The notes: generated by a model not told the origin, from the sequence alone. Counted from the first letter of the stretch, positions 1 to 8,499 are shown. The stretch is 64,000 bases of DNA from Flavobacterium sp. 83 (GCF_000744835.1 NZ_JQMS01000001.1:1178001-1242000); one strand, 5' to 3'. Made by a program: numbers and translations.

Positions 1-279
1 AAAAGTGTAATCGGTTAGTTCAGAACGAACTGTGATTTCTCCTATGTTTTTTATTACTTTATTGATTTTATGATTTAATCTAAAATCTAACTCTTCTGTA
101 AGTCTTTTTAAAGACATAACTACCGCACCTTGTTTTACTTCTTTACCAAATTCAGATTCTAATTCCGTCATTATGTTCCGAGATAATGATGTCAAATTAA
201 TGATTCCAAGTGATAGAGCATTTAATAAAAAAGGCTTTGTTTTGATGTAATTTTCTACAATGGATGAAACAGTTTTCAT
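1..279 (-). CDS. ACT-like regulatory protein, truncated by window edge
   Basis: I read 93 codons from ATG at 279 down to base 1 without a stop, so the C-terminal part lies outside the window. The protein begins MKTVSSIVENYIKTKPFLL and continues as a soluble alpha/beta sequence with no signal peptide. From memory, similar flavobacterial proteins of about 220 residues are often labelled 'aspartate kinase' although they lack the kinase domain; an ACT-like ligand-binding role is a guess. A strong promoter (336-366) lies in front of it, so it is probably transcribed independently of yraN. Confidence 0.5.
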   Translation of the reverse strand, partial: MKTVSSIVENYIKTKPFLLNALSLGIINLTSLSRNIMTELESEFGKEVKQGAVVMSLKRLTEELDFRLNHKINKVIKNIGEITVRSELTDYTF

Positions 280-335
280 AGTTGGTTAGGTGTTTGTACG
301 TAGTTTTTACTTAGTTAGAGTGTTAAAAATCACGA

Positions 336-366
336 CAAAGATAGATAAAAAACAATTTGTTACAAA
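336..366 (-). promoter_or_regulatory. Bacteroidetes-type promoter for the partial gene at 1-279
   Basis: Read on the minus strand, a -33 element TTTG (363-366) is followed after exactly 19 bases by a -7 element TATCTTTG (336-343). This is a full match to the known Bacteroidetes consensus TTTG/TAnnTTTG. Transcription would start near 330, leaving a leader of about 50 bases before the ATG at 279. Confidence 0.75.
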
Positions 367-386
367 TATAACATTGATTTTTTTTA

Positions 387-746
387 TTAAAAATGATAAA
401 AAGCTTCGATAAGGTGTTCAATTACAAAAGATTTGCCTTCTTTATGGATGGCAATAATGTCAAAACGAACGTTTACATCTATATCTTTCTTACTTACATA
501 AGCGTCTACCGCTTTTACCAGAAGTTGTATTTTTTTTGGTTTTACAAAATCTTGGGGTAAACCAAATTCTATGGATGAACGGGTTTTTACTTCAATAACA
601 GCAAGTATGTTTTCTTTTTGGGCAAGAATATCAATTTCTGCTTTTTGAAAAGTCCAATTGGTTTCCAGTATAATATAGCCGTCTTTTTGTAGATATTCCA
701 CAGCTATTTCTTCTCCAAGTTTTCCCAGTTCGTTGTGTTCAGCCAT
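387..746 (-). CDS. yraN: YraN/UPF0102 family endonuclease-like protein
   Basis: A 119-residue single-domain protein, the usual length of UPF0102 (YraN). The N-terminal LGKLGEEIAVEYLQKDGY helix is typical of the family. The nuclease-like core is visible as E37-x-D39 followed by E52-V-K54, the D/E-xK arrangement of restriction-endonuclease-fold proteins. It is probably a cytoplasmic DNA-binding or processing protein; the substrate is not established for the family. It lies between an S66 peptidase gene and the partial ACT-like gene, all on the minus strand. Confidence 0.9.
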   Translation of the reverse strand: MAEHNELGKLGEEIAVEYLQKDGYIILETNWTFQKAEIDILAQKENILAVIEVKTRSSIEFGLPQDFVKPKKIQLLVKAVDAYVSKKDIDVNVRFDIIAIHKEGKSFVIEHLIEAFYHF

Positions 747-819
747 GTAAAATAGAATTCAGCCACAGTTTTTAACTTCTGAAATCAAAAATCGTTATTA
801 ATAATCAAAAATAAATTTT

Positions 820-1818
820 TTACTCAAAGACTATATTGCTAGCATTTTTGTCTAAATGCAGCGTCACTTTACTTCCTAAAATCAATGCTCGGTTATCATG
901 GATATGTCCCGCCGGGAAATTATAGATAACAGGAATAGTGTACTTTTTAGTGACATCCTCTATGATTTCAAGAGCATTTTTACCCCAAGGAATATCATTG
1001 TCTTTCATTTTTGACATCGACCCAACAATAATTCCCTTAATACTTTCTAAACAACCATTGCGTTTCAAATTCATCATCATGCGATCAATATGATATAAAT
1101 ACTCATCCAAGTCTTCTATAAATAATATTTTATCAGTGCAGTCTATCGCTGATTGGGAGCCAAATAAACTGTATAAAATAGACAAATTCCCACCTACTAA
1201 TTCACCAGAAGCATCACCTAATCGATTCATTTCAAAAGGTTCAATAGTATATTTTAATGGCTCGCCAAACATTGCAAGTCTTAAACTTTCAATAGCTTCA
1301 GGAGTTGCTTTTGGAATACTGATAGGCATTATACCATGAATGGATTTGAAACCCATTGTATTCAAATGATTGTGTAAAACGGTAACATCACTAAAACCAA
1401 TAATCCATTTTGGGTTTTCTTTAAACTTAGTAAAATCCAGTAAATCAACCATTCGAACCGTACCATAACCGCCGCGAACACACCAAATTGCTTTGATATT
1501 TGGATTGTCCATTTGTTCCTGAAAATCAGCGGCGCGTTGTTCATCGGTACCAGCGAGCTGATTGTCATCTAAGCCAATACTTTTCCCAATAACAACTTCC
1601 AGTCCCCAACTATGTAATAAATCAATAGCGGGTTTAAGGTTGTCATCGATATTTTTTCGGGCAGTTGCCAATATGGCTATCGTATCTCCTTTTTGTAAAA
1701 TAGGTGGTGTAATCATTTCGGTATGGGCTTGAATGGTAAAAGATTGTAAAACAAAAATAAGAAATAGGAATTTATATGAAACAAAATTTCTACTAATACT
1801 AAATCGAGAGGCATGCAT
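820..1818 (-). CDS. LD-carboxypeptidase-type S66 peptidase, probably exported
   Basis: The S66 family cleaves the L,D bond of the muropeptide tetrapeptide (LdcA) or amide bonds of related compounds (MccF). The nucleophile serine sits in GFSD (S143 from the chosen start), and the acidic IEDLDEYLYHIDR and terminal GHIHDNRAL segments supply the expected Glu and His. I chose ATG at 1818 because it places a hydrophobic signal-like stretch (YKFLFLIFVLQSF) directly at the N terminus; the frame is open to an ATG at 1851. A start at MITPP, giving a cytoplasmic enzyme of standard LdcA length, is also possible. The role is probably peptidoglycan recycling. Confidence 0.85.
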   Translation of the reverse strand: MHASRFSISRNFVSYKFLFLIFVLQSFTIQAHTEMITPPILQKGDTIAILATARKNIDDNLKPAIDLLHSWGLEVVIGKSIGLDDNQLAGTDEQRAADFQEQMDNPNIKAIWCVRGGYGTVRMVDLLDFTKFKENPKWIIGFSDVTVLHNHLNTMGFKSIHGIMPISIPKATPEAIESLRLAMFGEPLKYTIEPFEMNRLGDASGELVGGNLSILYSLFGSQSAIDCTDKILFIEDLDEYLYHIDRMMMNLKRNGCLESIKGIIVGSMSKMKDNDIPWGKNALEIIEDVTKKYTIPVIYNFPAGHIHDNRALILGSKVTLHLDKNASNIVFE

Positions 1819-1923
1819 ATTCGCGTTTTTTTCTAAAACAAATATAGACAATTACAAAATAGTTTTAAGTTCCATTTCCAAATGACTATTTTTACAATAT
1901 ACGAAACCATTTGATTTTTATTT

Positions 1924-3057
1924 ATGGCTAATAAATTATTGACACACATCAGAATTATCCACCTCATTTTAGTATTGATTTTGTTTTTTCCTTTGATGAA
2001 ATCGAATGCTCAGCAAAAGAACTATATGATTCATACTGTTGCGTTTTACAATTTCGAAAACTGTTTTGATACAATAAATGATCCCAAAACCAATGATGAT
2101 GAATGGACGCCAACAGGTGCGCAACGATGGACTTCAAAAAAGTATCACCATAAACTCGAAAACCTGGCAAGAGTTCTATCCGAAATTGGTTCTGCCCAGA
2201 ATCCTGACGCACCAACTTTTATAGCCGGTTCCGAAATTGAAAATAGAGGCGTACTAGAAGATTTAGTTAAACAACCCAAATTAATCAATAAGGATTACGG
2301 CATTATTCATTTTGATTCTCCAGATAAAAGAGGAATTGATGTAGCTTTATTGTATCAAAAAAAACAGTTTCAACCCACAAGTTATCTCAATATCCCGCTG
2401 TATGTGTATAAAAATAATTTAAAAACACCACTCGTTTTAAAAACTGAATCTGAAGAAAAAACCGATGATGTTTTACAGGTAAGCACTCAAAATAATCGGA
2501 TATATACAAGAGACCAGCTCTTAGTTACTGGATTTCTGGATGGCGAAGAAATAAATATAATTGTCAATCATTGGCCGTCACGTTCCGGAGGAGAGAAAAA
2601 ATCAAGCCCATTCAGGGAAGCTGCAGGCGCTTTAAACAGAAAAATTATTGATTCCCTACAAAGAATAAATCCAAATGCGAAAGTCATTACACTAGGCGAT
2701 TTGAATGACGGTCCGTATAATAAAAGTGTAAAAGTAGCGCTTGGCGCAAAAGCAAAAAAGACTGAAGTTGCACCACTCGGAATTTACAATCCATTCGAAG
2801 AAATGGCCAAAAACGGAATGGGAACTATCGCAAATCGGGATGCATGGGATATTTTTGATCAAATCATGGTTTCGCAATCCTTAGTAAAGCCAGATTATTC
2901 CTCTTATCGGTTTTGGAAAGCAGGTATTTATAACAAATCATTTCTGATACAAACCAGCGGACAATATAAAGGATATCCACTTCGACATTCTGCTACTGAG
3001 GTGGGATTCAGTGATCATTTTCCTGTCTATATTTATTTAATCAAAGAAAAACAGTAG
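1924..3057 (+). CDS. Secreted endonuclease/exonuclease/phosphatase (EEP) family protein
   Basis: 377 residues with an N-terminal signal peptide (IHLILVLILFFPLMKSNAQQ). EEP-fold motifs follow in order: FYNFENCFD near the start of the mature protein, the metal-binding glutamate in AGSEIENRGVLEDL, IIVNHWPSRSGG, the catalytic ITLGDLNDGPYN and a terminal FSDHFPVYIYL (the SDH motif). The fold covers DNase I-like nucleases and phosphoesterases; Bacteroidetes homologues are usually annotated as extracellular nuclease or endonuclease. It is divergent from the S66 gene and followed 42 bases later by the 3-hydroxyanthranilate dioxygenase gene, with no evident functional link. Confidence 0.88.
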   Translation: MANKLLTHIRIIHLILVLILFFPLMKSNAQQKNYMIHTVAFYNFENCFDTINDPKTNDDEWTPTGAQRWTSKKYHHKLENLARVLSEIGSAQNPDAPTFIAGSEIENRGVLEDLVKQPKLINKDYGIIHFDSPDKRGIDVALLYQKKQFQPTSYLNIPLYVYKNNLKTPLVLKTESEEKTDDVLQVSTQNNRIYTRDQLLVTGFLDGEEINIIVNHWPSRSGGEKKSSPFREAAGALNRKIIDSLQRINPNAKVITLGDLNDGPYNKSVKVALGAKAKKTEVAPLGIYNPFEEMAKNGMGTIANRDAWDIFDQIMVSQSLVKPDYSSYRFWKAGIYNKSFLIQTSGQYKGYPLRHSATEVGFSDHFPVYIYLIKEKQ

Positions 3058-3099
3058 TGTTTTTAATTTCATAACTTTACATTCAAAATTCAAAAAAAC

Positions 3100-3639
3100 A
3101 TGGCAATAGCAAAACCTTTCAACCTTAATAAATGGATTGACGAAAACCGTCATCTGCTGAAACCGCCCGTTGGCAACAGAAATTTATACAGAGAATCCGG
3201 TGATTACATCGTAATGATTGTTGCAGGCCCAAACGCCCGTAAAGACTATCATTATAACGAAACCGAAGAGTTATTTTACCAACTGGAAGGCTCCATAAAA
3301 GTGATTATTCAGGAAGATGGTGAGCGTAAGGAAATGGAACTTCATGCCGGTGATATGTACCTTCATCCTGCAAAAGTTCCCCATTCTCCGGTTCGTTCTG
3401 AGGGTTCGATAGGATTGGTAATTGAAAGAAAACGTGCCGGGCAAGGCTACACGGATGGTCTATTGTGGTTTTGTGATAATTGCAATCATAAATTACATGA
3501 AGTCTATTTTGAACTGCATAATATCGAAAAAGATTTTCTGCCTCATTTCGAGCATTTCTATAATTCAGAAGCACTGAGAACTTGCGAAAAATGTGGTACC
3601 GTTATGGAAACCGATCCAAGGTTTGTAGCCCAAAAATAG
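3100..3639 (+). CDS. nbaC: 3-hydroxyanthranilate 3,4-dioxygenase
   Basis: This enzyme cleaves the ring of 3-hydroxyanthranilate to 2-amino-3-carboxymuconate semialdehyde in the kynurenine pathway, leading to quinolinate/NAD or to full tryptophan breakdown. The 179-residue cupin keeps the iron ligands H51, E57 and H95 and the substrate arginines R47 and R99, at the same numbering as I recall for the Cupriavidus enzyme. A C-terminal rubredoxin-like metal site is complete (C125, C128, C162, C165). A hairpin repeat begins 10 bases after the stop. kynA lies about 53 kb away in this window, so the pathway genes are dispersed. Confidence 0.95.
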   Translation: MAIAKPFNLNKWIDENRHLLKPPVGNRNLYRESGDYIVMIVAGPNARKDYHYNETEELFYQLEGSIKVIIQEDGERKEMELHAGDMYLHPAKVPHSPVRSEGSIGLVIERKRAGQGYTDGLLWFCDNCNHKLHEVYFELHNIEKDFLPHFEHFYNSEALRTCEKCGTVMETDPRFVAQK

Positions 3640-3648
3640 TTTTTATTT

Positions 3649-3730
3649 GAAGCTATTCCCGTCATCCGCTCTATCTTTTGTGGCTTAAAGAAAGCCACAA
3701 AAGGATGCCGCTACTACCGGGGCTAGGGCT
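3649..3730 (+). repeat. Dispersed hairpin repeat, copy A
   Basis: An imperfect palindrome that begins AGCTATTCCCG and ends CCGGGGCTAGGGCT. Its apex is a strong hairpin with arms CTTTTGTGGCTT and AAGCCACAAAAG (about 3674-3703). Related copies occur at 25885, 34111 and 54055; the outer sequences are conserved and the apical arms differ but stay self-complementary. Confidence 0.8.
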
Positions 3731-3776
3731 GATTAATATCAATTAATAATAAATCAATTTTGGAACAAATTTTAGC

Positions 3777-4736
3777 TTACAGTTCAAATCGCTTCCCTTG
3801 TTCGGGAAAAATAAATTGTACCTCTAAATCATTTTGTTTTTTTAACTGCGCTTTAATTTTTTCGTAATTTTCAACAGGAGGTTTCATATGGGTAATGATA
3901 ATTTTAAAACCTTTCAAAGCGTTTTTTCCTGTAAGTTCACTTAAAGCACGAAGCTCTTTCAGGATAGAATTAGGAGTTAAATGCCCAAATAAAAGAGAGT
4001 CAGGTTGCTCGTTTGGGAACGAAACCTCAATAAAAATACCTTTTAATTGCTTGTTTTTAATTAGTGGAGCAATTTCGGTCCATAGCAAACTTAATTTATC
4101 ACTTTTTTCAACAGCATCAGACCCCGTGTCACCTAAATACAAAGCATAAGCATCTCCGTTTTTAATTAAAAAAGCGGTACTTTCAAAAGGATTTACATGA
4201 CTTAGCGGAAATGCTTTTACGGTCATTGTTGTACTCGTAATCCGCGTTTCTTCTTTTGGATTTAATGTTTGAAAATGGTATTTTTTGATGAGATAACCAT
4301 TTCCTTCGTCTCCAAAATTAGCCCAAGTTTGCCCGTTGAAATAATGTTGCTTCATCATTTCCATGCAACTATTGGTTGCGTAAACGGTTTTTGAAGAATC
4401 GGCAGGTGAATTAATAATTAACCCAGAAACATGATCTAAATGTGCATGGGATATTAAATACCCTTTTATATATTTTTTCAAAACAACTTCCGATGGTATT
4501 TTGAAAACTTTATTCGCTATGGCTTTTTCAATTCCTGCATGAATGGTTCCCGCATCAAGACAAATAAAATCAGTAGTGTTTGAAGGTGCCAGTAAATAGG
4601 CCGAAAGGTTTTTTTCGTCAATACCGCCATATACTCCTAAAGGTACAACTTGGAAAGCTGTTTTTTGTTCCTTTTGTGCAAATGTACTTACTGATATTAA
4701 AACCAAACAAATCCAGATTTTTTTTAAAATTACCAT
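3777..4736 (-). CDS. cpdP: Class II 3',5'-cyclic-nucleotide phosphodiesterase, exported
   Basis: 319 residues. The first 20 form a signal peptide (MVILKKIWICLVLISVSTFA). The metal-binding motif HAHLDH is at 97-102 followed by VSG, which marks the PDEase_II branch of the metallo-beta-lactamase fold rather than generic MBL hydrolases. Further motifs are PLSH, LYLGDTGSDA, FIEVSFPNEQPD, GHLTP and ITHMKPP. The family hydrolyses cAMP (and cGMP) in the periplasm. The gene is divergent from the ALDH7 gene, with 205 bases of shared AT-rich promoter DNA. The symbol is by family analogy. Confidence 0.85.
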   Translation of the reverse strand: MVILKKIWICLVLISVSTFAQKEQKTAFQVVPLGVYGGIDEKNLSAYLLAPSNTTDFICLDAGTIHAGIEKAIANKVFKIPSEVVLKKYIKGYLISHAHLDHVSGLIINSPADSSKTVYATNSCMEMMKQHYFNGQTWANFGDEGNGYLIKKYHFQTLNPKEETRITSTTMTVKAFPLSHVNPFESTAFLIKNGDAYALYLGDTGSDAVEKSDKLSLLWTEIAPLIKNKQLKGIFIEVSFPNEQPDSLLFGHLTPNSILKELRALSELTGKNALKGFKIIITHMKPPVENYEKIKAQLKKQNDLEVQFIFPEQGKRFEL

Positions 4737-4941
4737 GTTTCAAAATGTGTGTAGATAAATTAAATTCTGTTTGTAAAATTAGTTGCTTCTTTTGTATTGG
4801 ACACTTTTTTTTGCAAAATCAATTGCAACTCATCAAATTGATTTAATTTTACTTCGATTTTAACAAATTAATTCGATTAAAATTCAACTCTAAATAATAT
4901 CTTTACAAAAAAATATAACAATTTTTAATAAAAAAGTTACA

Positions 4942-6495
4942 ATGATAACAATAGCAGATCAATTCGGAATGAAAGAGGCATTGGCGCAATTGGGTGTAAA
5001 AGCCATAAATGAAGGAACATCAACAGGAATAAACCATTTTTCAAATGGAGCAATTCTGGAGAGTTATTCACCAGTGGATGGTCAATTAATAGCATCAGTA
5101 AAAACGTCAACTGCTGCTGATTACGAAAAAGTAATGCAAACCGCTACCGAAGCTTTTAAAGTATTTAAATTGATGCCAGCGCCACAACGTGGTGAAATTG
5201 TGCGTCAGTTTGGAGATAAATTGCGAAAAAACAAAGAAGCTTTAGGTAAATTAGTTTCCTATGAAATGGGGAAATCATTGCAGGAAGGATACGGTGAAGT
5301 TCAGGAAATGATAGATATCTGCGATTTTGCAGTGGGTCTTTCTCGTCAATTGCACGGATTGACGATGCACTCTGAGCGTCCAGGACATAGAATGTACGAG
5401 CAATACCACCCAATGGGCGTTGTTGGAATCATTTCGGCATTCAATTTTCCAGTGGCAGTTTGGGCTTGGAACACTGCACTGGCTTGGATTTGTGGAGATG
5501 TTTGCGTTTGGAAACCTTCAGAAAAAACACCACTTTGTGGAATTGCCTGTCAAAATATAATTGCCGAAGTAATCAAAGAAAATAACCTTCCTGAAGGAAT
5601 CTCTTGTCTGATAAACGGAGATTACAAAGTAGGGGAAATGATGACTAATGATAGACGTGTACCGCTAATTTCTGCAACGGGTTCTACTCGTATGGGAAAA
5701 ATCGTAGCACAAGCAGTTGCAGGCCGTCTTGGAAAATCATTATTGGAATTAGGTGGAAACAACGCAATTATCGTAACACCGGATGCGGATATTAAAATGA
5801 CCGTTATAGGTTCTGTTTTTGGAGCAGTGGGAACAGCAGGACAACGTTGTACTTCAACGCGTCGTTTAATCATTCACGAAAGCATTTATGATAAAGTGAA
5901 AGATGCCATTGTTTCAGCTTACAAACAATTACGCATCGGAAATCCATTAGACGAAAACAACCATGTTGGTCCGGTAATTGACAAGCATGCTGTGGAAATG
6001 TACAACAAAGCATTAGAAAAAGTAGTTGCTGAAGGTGGGAAAATCCTTGTGGAAGGTGGCGTACTTTCTGGTGAAGGATACGAAAGTGGCTGTTATGTAA
6101 AACCAGCAATTGCTGAAGCTGACAATGCTTTTGAAATCGTTCAACACGAAACTTTTGCTCCAGTGTTATACTTATTAAAATATTCCGGAACGGTGGAGAA
6201 TGCGATTGCGATTCAAAACGGAGTAGCACAAGGATTATCATCAGCCATTATGACTAATAATTTGCGTGAAGCTGAACTTTTCTTATCCGTTACAGGTTCT
6301 GATTGTGGAATTGCAAACGTGAACATCGGAACTTCAGGAGCGGAAATTGGAGGTGCTTTTGGTGGAGAAAAAGAAACAGGTGGTGGACGTGAGTCTGGAT
6401 CTGATGCTTGGAAAGTATACATGAGAAGACAAACAAATACGATTAATTATGCCACAAGTTTGCCATTGGCACAAGGAATAAAATTTGATTTGTAA
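4942..6495 (+). CDS. amaB: ALDH7-type aldehyde dehydrogenase (L-aminoadipate-semialdehyde / piperideine-6-carboxylate dehydrogenase)
   Basis: 517 residues, the usual length of the antiquitin/ALDH7 family. Catalytic residues are visible: N168 in SAFNFPVAVWAWN, K191 in WKPSEKTP, E269 in LLELGGNN and nucleophile C303 in GTAGQRCTSTRRL. The wording around N168 and C303 is that of ALDH7 rather than ALDH1 or ALDH2. The expected reaction is NAD-dependent oxidation of alpha-aminoadipate semialdehyde to aminoadipate in lysine breakdown. A -7-like TATCTTTA is at 4898-4905 and a strong terminator follows at 6520, so it is probably monocistronic. No other lysine-catabolic gene is adjacent, so the substrate is inferred from family only. 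Confidence 0.88.
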   Translation: MITIADQFGMKEALAQLGVKAINEGTSTGINHFSNGAILESYSPVDGQLIASVKTSTAADYEKVMQTATEAFKVFKLMPAPQRGEIVRQFGDKLRKNKEALGKLVSYEMGKSLQEGYGEVQEMIDICDFAVGLSRQLHGLTMHSERPGHRMYEQYHPMGVVGIISAFNFPVAVWAWNTALAWICGDVCVWKPSEKTPLCGIACQNIIAEVIKENNLPEGISCLINGDYKVGEMMTNDRRVPLISATGSTRMGKIVAQAVAGRLGKSLLELGGNNAIIVTPDADIKMTVIGSVFGAVGTAGQRCTSTRRLIIHESIYDKVKDAIVSAYKQLRIGNPLDENNHVGPVIDKHAVEMYNKALEKVVAEGGKILVEGGVLSGEGYESGCYVKPAIAEADNAFEIVQHETFAPVLYLLKYSGTVENAIAIQNGVAQGLSSAIMTNNLREAELFLSVTGSDCGIANVNIGTSGAEIGGAFGGEKETGGGRESGSDAWKVYMRRQTNTINYATSLPLAQGIKFDL

Positions 6496-6519
6496 TACGC
6501 AATCCATTTTAAACAAAAA

Positions 6520-6552
6520 GGCAATTTGAAATTTTCAAATTGCCTTTTTTTT
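6520..6552 (+). terminator. Intrinsic terminator after the ALDH7 gene
   Basis: Arms GGCAATTTGAAA and TTTCAAATTGCC form a near-perfect stem (6520-6544) followed by eight Ts. The stop codon of the dehydrogenase is 25 bases upstream. Confidence 0.9.
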
Positions 6553-6590
6553 ATGATAAAAATTTGGTTATTCTTTGCTTTTAAAAAGTA

Positions 6591-7088
6591 TTACAAATTG
6601 AAAGAAGCACCAATATTAAAAACAAACTGGTTGTTTAAATGATCAAAACCGGTAATAGTTTTATCGTATTTTGCAATAGGAACTCCAGCTTCTGAGAAAA
6701 TACCAAATCCATCGGTAAAGAAATAACGGAAACCTAAATGTGCACCAAAATTTCTTAGCCCTAAATCAAGACCTGGATAAACATCCATTTTTGGATCTAA
6801 TTTAAGGACATTTCCTAAATTAGCATTGAATCTCACTTTGGCATCAAATCGATCTCCAAATTTTGGTTTGTTTTCTGAATTATCATTAGAAACTGATAAC
6901 AAATATGAAGTTACAAAACCGTAAGACATGTTTTCACCAAGACCGTAATCAGTAGAAAGACGAATTCCGGAACCTCCGTTTTGAATGTTTGCTCCAACAT
7001 CAAATTTAGTGTCTCCTTTTCCTTTGTATGCTTGTGCATTAACAAAACCAACTAACAATAAAAATGATAGTGTAATAATTTTTTTCAT
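6591..7088 (-). CDS. Small outer-membrane beta-barrel protein, DUF6646 type
   Basis: 165 residues with a clear signal peptide (MKKIITLSFLLLVGFVNAQA). The mature part alternates polar and hydrophobic residues in amphipathic strands with Gly/Asp turns, and ends in FVFNIGASFNL, an aromatic-rich end fitting a barrel strand. I recall very similar flavobacterial proteins catalogued as DUF6646. Function unknown; a structural or small-porin role in the outer membrane is a reasonable inference. It is convergent with the ALDH7 gene across a terminator and precedes the phosphoesterase-gene terminus on the same strand. Confidence 0.8.
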   Translation of the reverse strand: MKKIITLSFLLLVGFVNAQAYKGKGDTKFDVGANIQNGGSGIRLSTDYGLGENMSYGFVTSYLLSVSNDNSENKPKFGDRFDAKVRFNANLGNVLKLDPKMDVYPGLDLGLRNFGAHLGFRYFFTDGFGIFSEAGVPIAKYDKTITGFDHLNNQFVFNIGASFNL

Positions 7089-7132
7089 GATTTTTGGGTA
7101 TTAAAATTTTGCGCAAAAGTAGTTTATTTAAA

Positions 7133-7858
7133 CTAATTCCTACCTTTTTCATTTGGATATAACGTGTCTAACGGCTCACTTTGCCAGAATTCTTTACTGT
7201 CAACATCCATAATTGTCAACGGTCCTTTGAAAGCGGCTCCGGTATCTACATTCCAAATGCACGCCATTTGTACGGGAGTAGTTTTACCAATTCGGGAAAC
7301 AGGCGTGTGGCCAATGTAAATTTCATTATACAATGTAAAACGTTTAGGATAGAATAAATTATCGGGTTTCATGTTTTTGTCTAATGCCAAAGCAGTTTCC
7401 CATAAGGTCCTATCCCAATAAAAAAGTTTTGGAAAATATTCAAAATCGACGCCATTCATATTGGTAAAACCGGCATGAATAAATAACCTGTTTTTTTCAT
7501 CAAGATAAAAATTTTCCAAGGATTGCAGGAATTCAACATGTCTTTGTTTGGTTTCCGGACTAACAGTTTCATAGGCATTTACGGTTGCTTCACCTCCGTG
7601 TTTGTACCACATAAGATTGTCTTTGCTGTCCTTAAGCCAGTGCAGGAGTAATTCGTCGTGATTGCCGCAAATAAAAACACAATTATTTTTAGTGTTCAAT
7701 TCAATCAAATAATCAATTACCTGAGGGGATTGGCTCCAGCCATCCACATAATCTCCCAGAAAGATTAAAGTGTCCTTAGTGGTTACTTTGGCTCTTTCCA
7801 TAATTTGGTGCAGCGCATGCAAACCACCATGTATATCGCCTATGACGAGTGTTCTCAT
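7133..7858 (-). CDS. Metallophosphoesterase, protein-phosphatase/ApaH-like
   Basis: The calcineurin-type metal-binding motifs occur in the correct order: GDIHG near the N terminus, GDYVDGW, GNHDE, then a His in HAGF and GHTPV near the C terminus. I chose ATG at 7858 (MRTLVIGDIHGG), because the five extra codons up to 7873 are not family-like. About 241 residues, no signal peptide, hence cytoplasmic. Families with this pattern dephosphorylate Ser/Thr phosphoproteins or cleave diadenosine tetraphosphate; the sequence alone does not choose between them. Confidence 0.87.
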   Translation of the reverse strand: MRTLVIGDIHGGLHALHQIMERAKVTTKDTLIFLGDYVDGWSQSPQVIDYLIELNTKNNCVFICGNHDELLLHWLKDSKDNLMWYKHGGEATVNAYETVSPETKQRHVEFLQSLENFYLDEKNRLFIHAGFTNMNGVDFEYFPKLFYWDRTLWETALALDKNMKPDNLFYPKRFTLYNEIYIGHTPVSRIGKTTPVQMACIWNVDTGAAFKGPLTIMDVDSKEFWQSEPLDTLYPNEKGRN

Positions 7859-8028
7859 TTCTAGTTGTCTCAATTAATTTATATACAAAAATAGCAGAAA
7901 AGCATTTTTTTGAACTTATAAAAATAGGTAAAAGAGTTAGGAAGAAAGCATTTTTAGACAATTTTTTTGATTTCAACAAAAGAACTTAAAATTAATGAAG
8001 TAAACTTCATTTTTAATCATTTGAAATA

Positions 8029-8178
8029 TACCCACTTTTAGTGATGCCCTACTAATAATATTAAGAGTAGTTTTACAAAAAAATCAATTCTTAATAAATA
8101 TCTGATTTAGAATTATGCGGAAATACATCTAAGCCGCTTAAAATAAATTAGATGCCTGAAAATAACTCAAAGTGGGTA
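8029..8178 (+). promoter_or_regulatory. Activator-type promoter and leader of the Bor-like gene
   Basis: This is the informative part of the 323-base gap before the Bor-like gene. A short dyad CACTTTTAGTG (8033-8043) lies upstream of a -7-like TAGTTTTA (8068-8075) with no TTTG at -33. The module GTGAT-N25-TTTTACAAAA (8041-8080) recurs with identical spacing at 10002-10041. The leader is about 110 bases and ends with AAAGTGGGTA (8169-8178), the exact reverse complement of TACCCACTTT at 8029-8038. No coding sequence is evident in the rest of the gap. Confidence 0.55.
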
Positions 8179-8196
8179 TTTAAATAAACAATTAAA

Positions 8197-8499
8197 ATGA
8201 AAAGAATGAAAAAAGCATTCAAAATTATGACAGTTGCTTTTGCAATGTCAATTATGTTAACGTCTTGTTTTTCTTACACAAGTGTTGTAGGTAAAGGGGC
8301 TCAAGGAAATGCACAAGTTACAAAATGGAATCACTACGTGATTGGGGGATTAGCACCAGTTGGAGTTTCAGATTCTAAACAAATGGCTGACGGAGCTGAA
8401 AATTATACCGTGTTCACTAGACAATCATTTGTAAATGGTTTAATTGCTGCTATTACATTCAGTATTTATACGCCAACAACAACAACTGTAACAAAATAG
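8197..8499 (+). CDS. Bor/Iss-like lipoprotein
   Basis: 100 residues. A type II signal peptide ends at the lipobox SIMLTSC, so the mature protein is anchored to a membrane through its Cys. The C-terminal half matches the lambda Bor family pattern: HYVIGGLAPVG, then GAENYTVFTRQSFVNGL, then ITFSIYTP. In enterobacteria Bor and Iss are surface lipoproteins associated with serum resistance; in a flavobacterium the role is unknown. A hairpin follows the stop (8510-8532). The upstream dyad-type promoter suggests regulated expression. Confidence 0.8.
   Translation: MKRMKKAFKIMTVAFAMSIMLTSCFSYTSVVGKGAQGNAQVTKWNHYVIGGLAPVGVSDSKQMADGAENYTVFTRQSFVNGLIAAITFSIYTPTTTTVTK

Noticed and set aside
3649..3730. 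Integron attC site
   Set aside because: The imperfect palindrome with variable apex recalls attC, but there is no integrase, no cassette array and the repeats sit behind ordinary chromosomal genes.
8029..8178. Miniature transposable element bounded by TACCCACTTT/AAAGTGGGTA
   Set aside because: No target-site duplication is visible and the segment contains the promoter of the next gene, so a regulatory reading is preferred.
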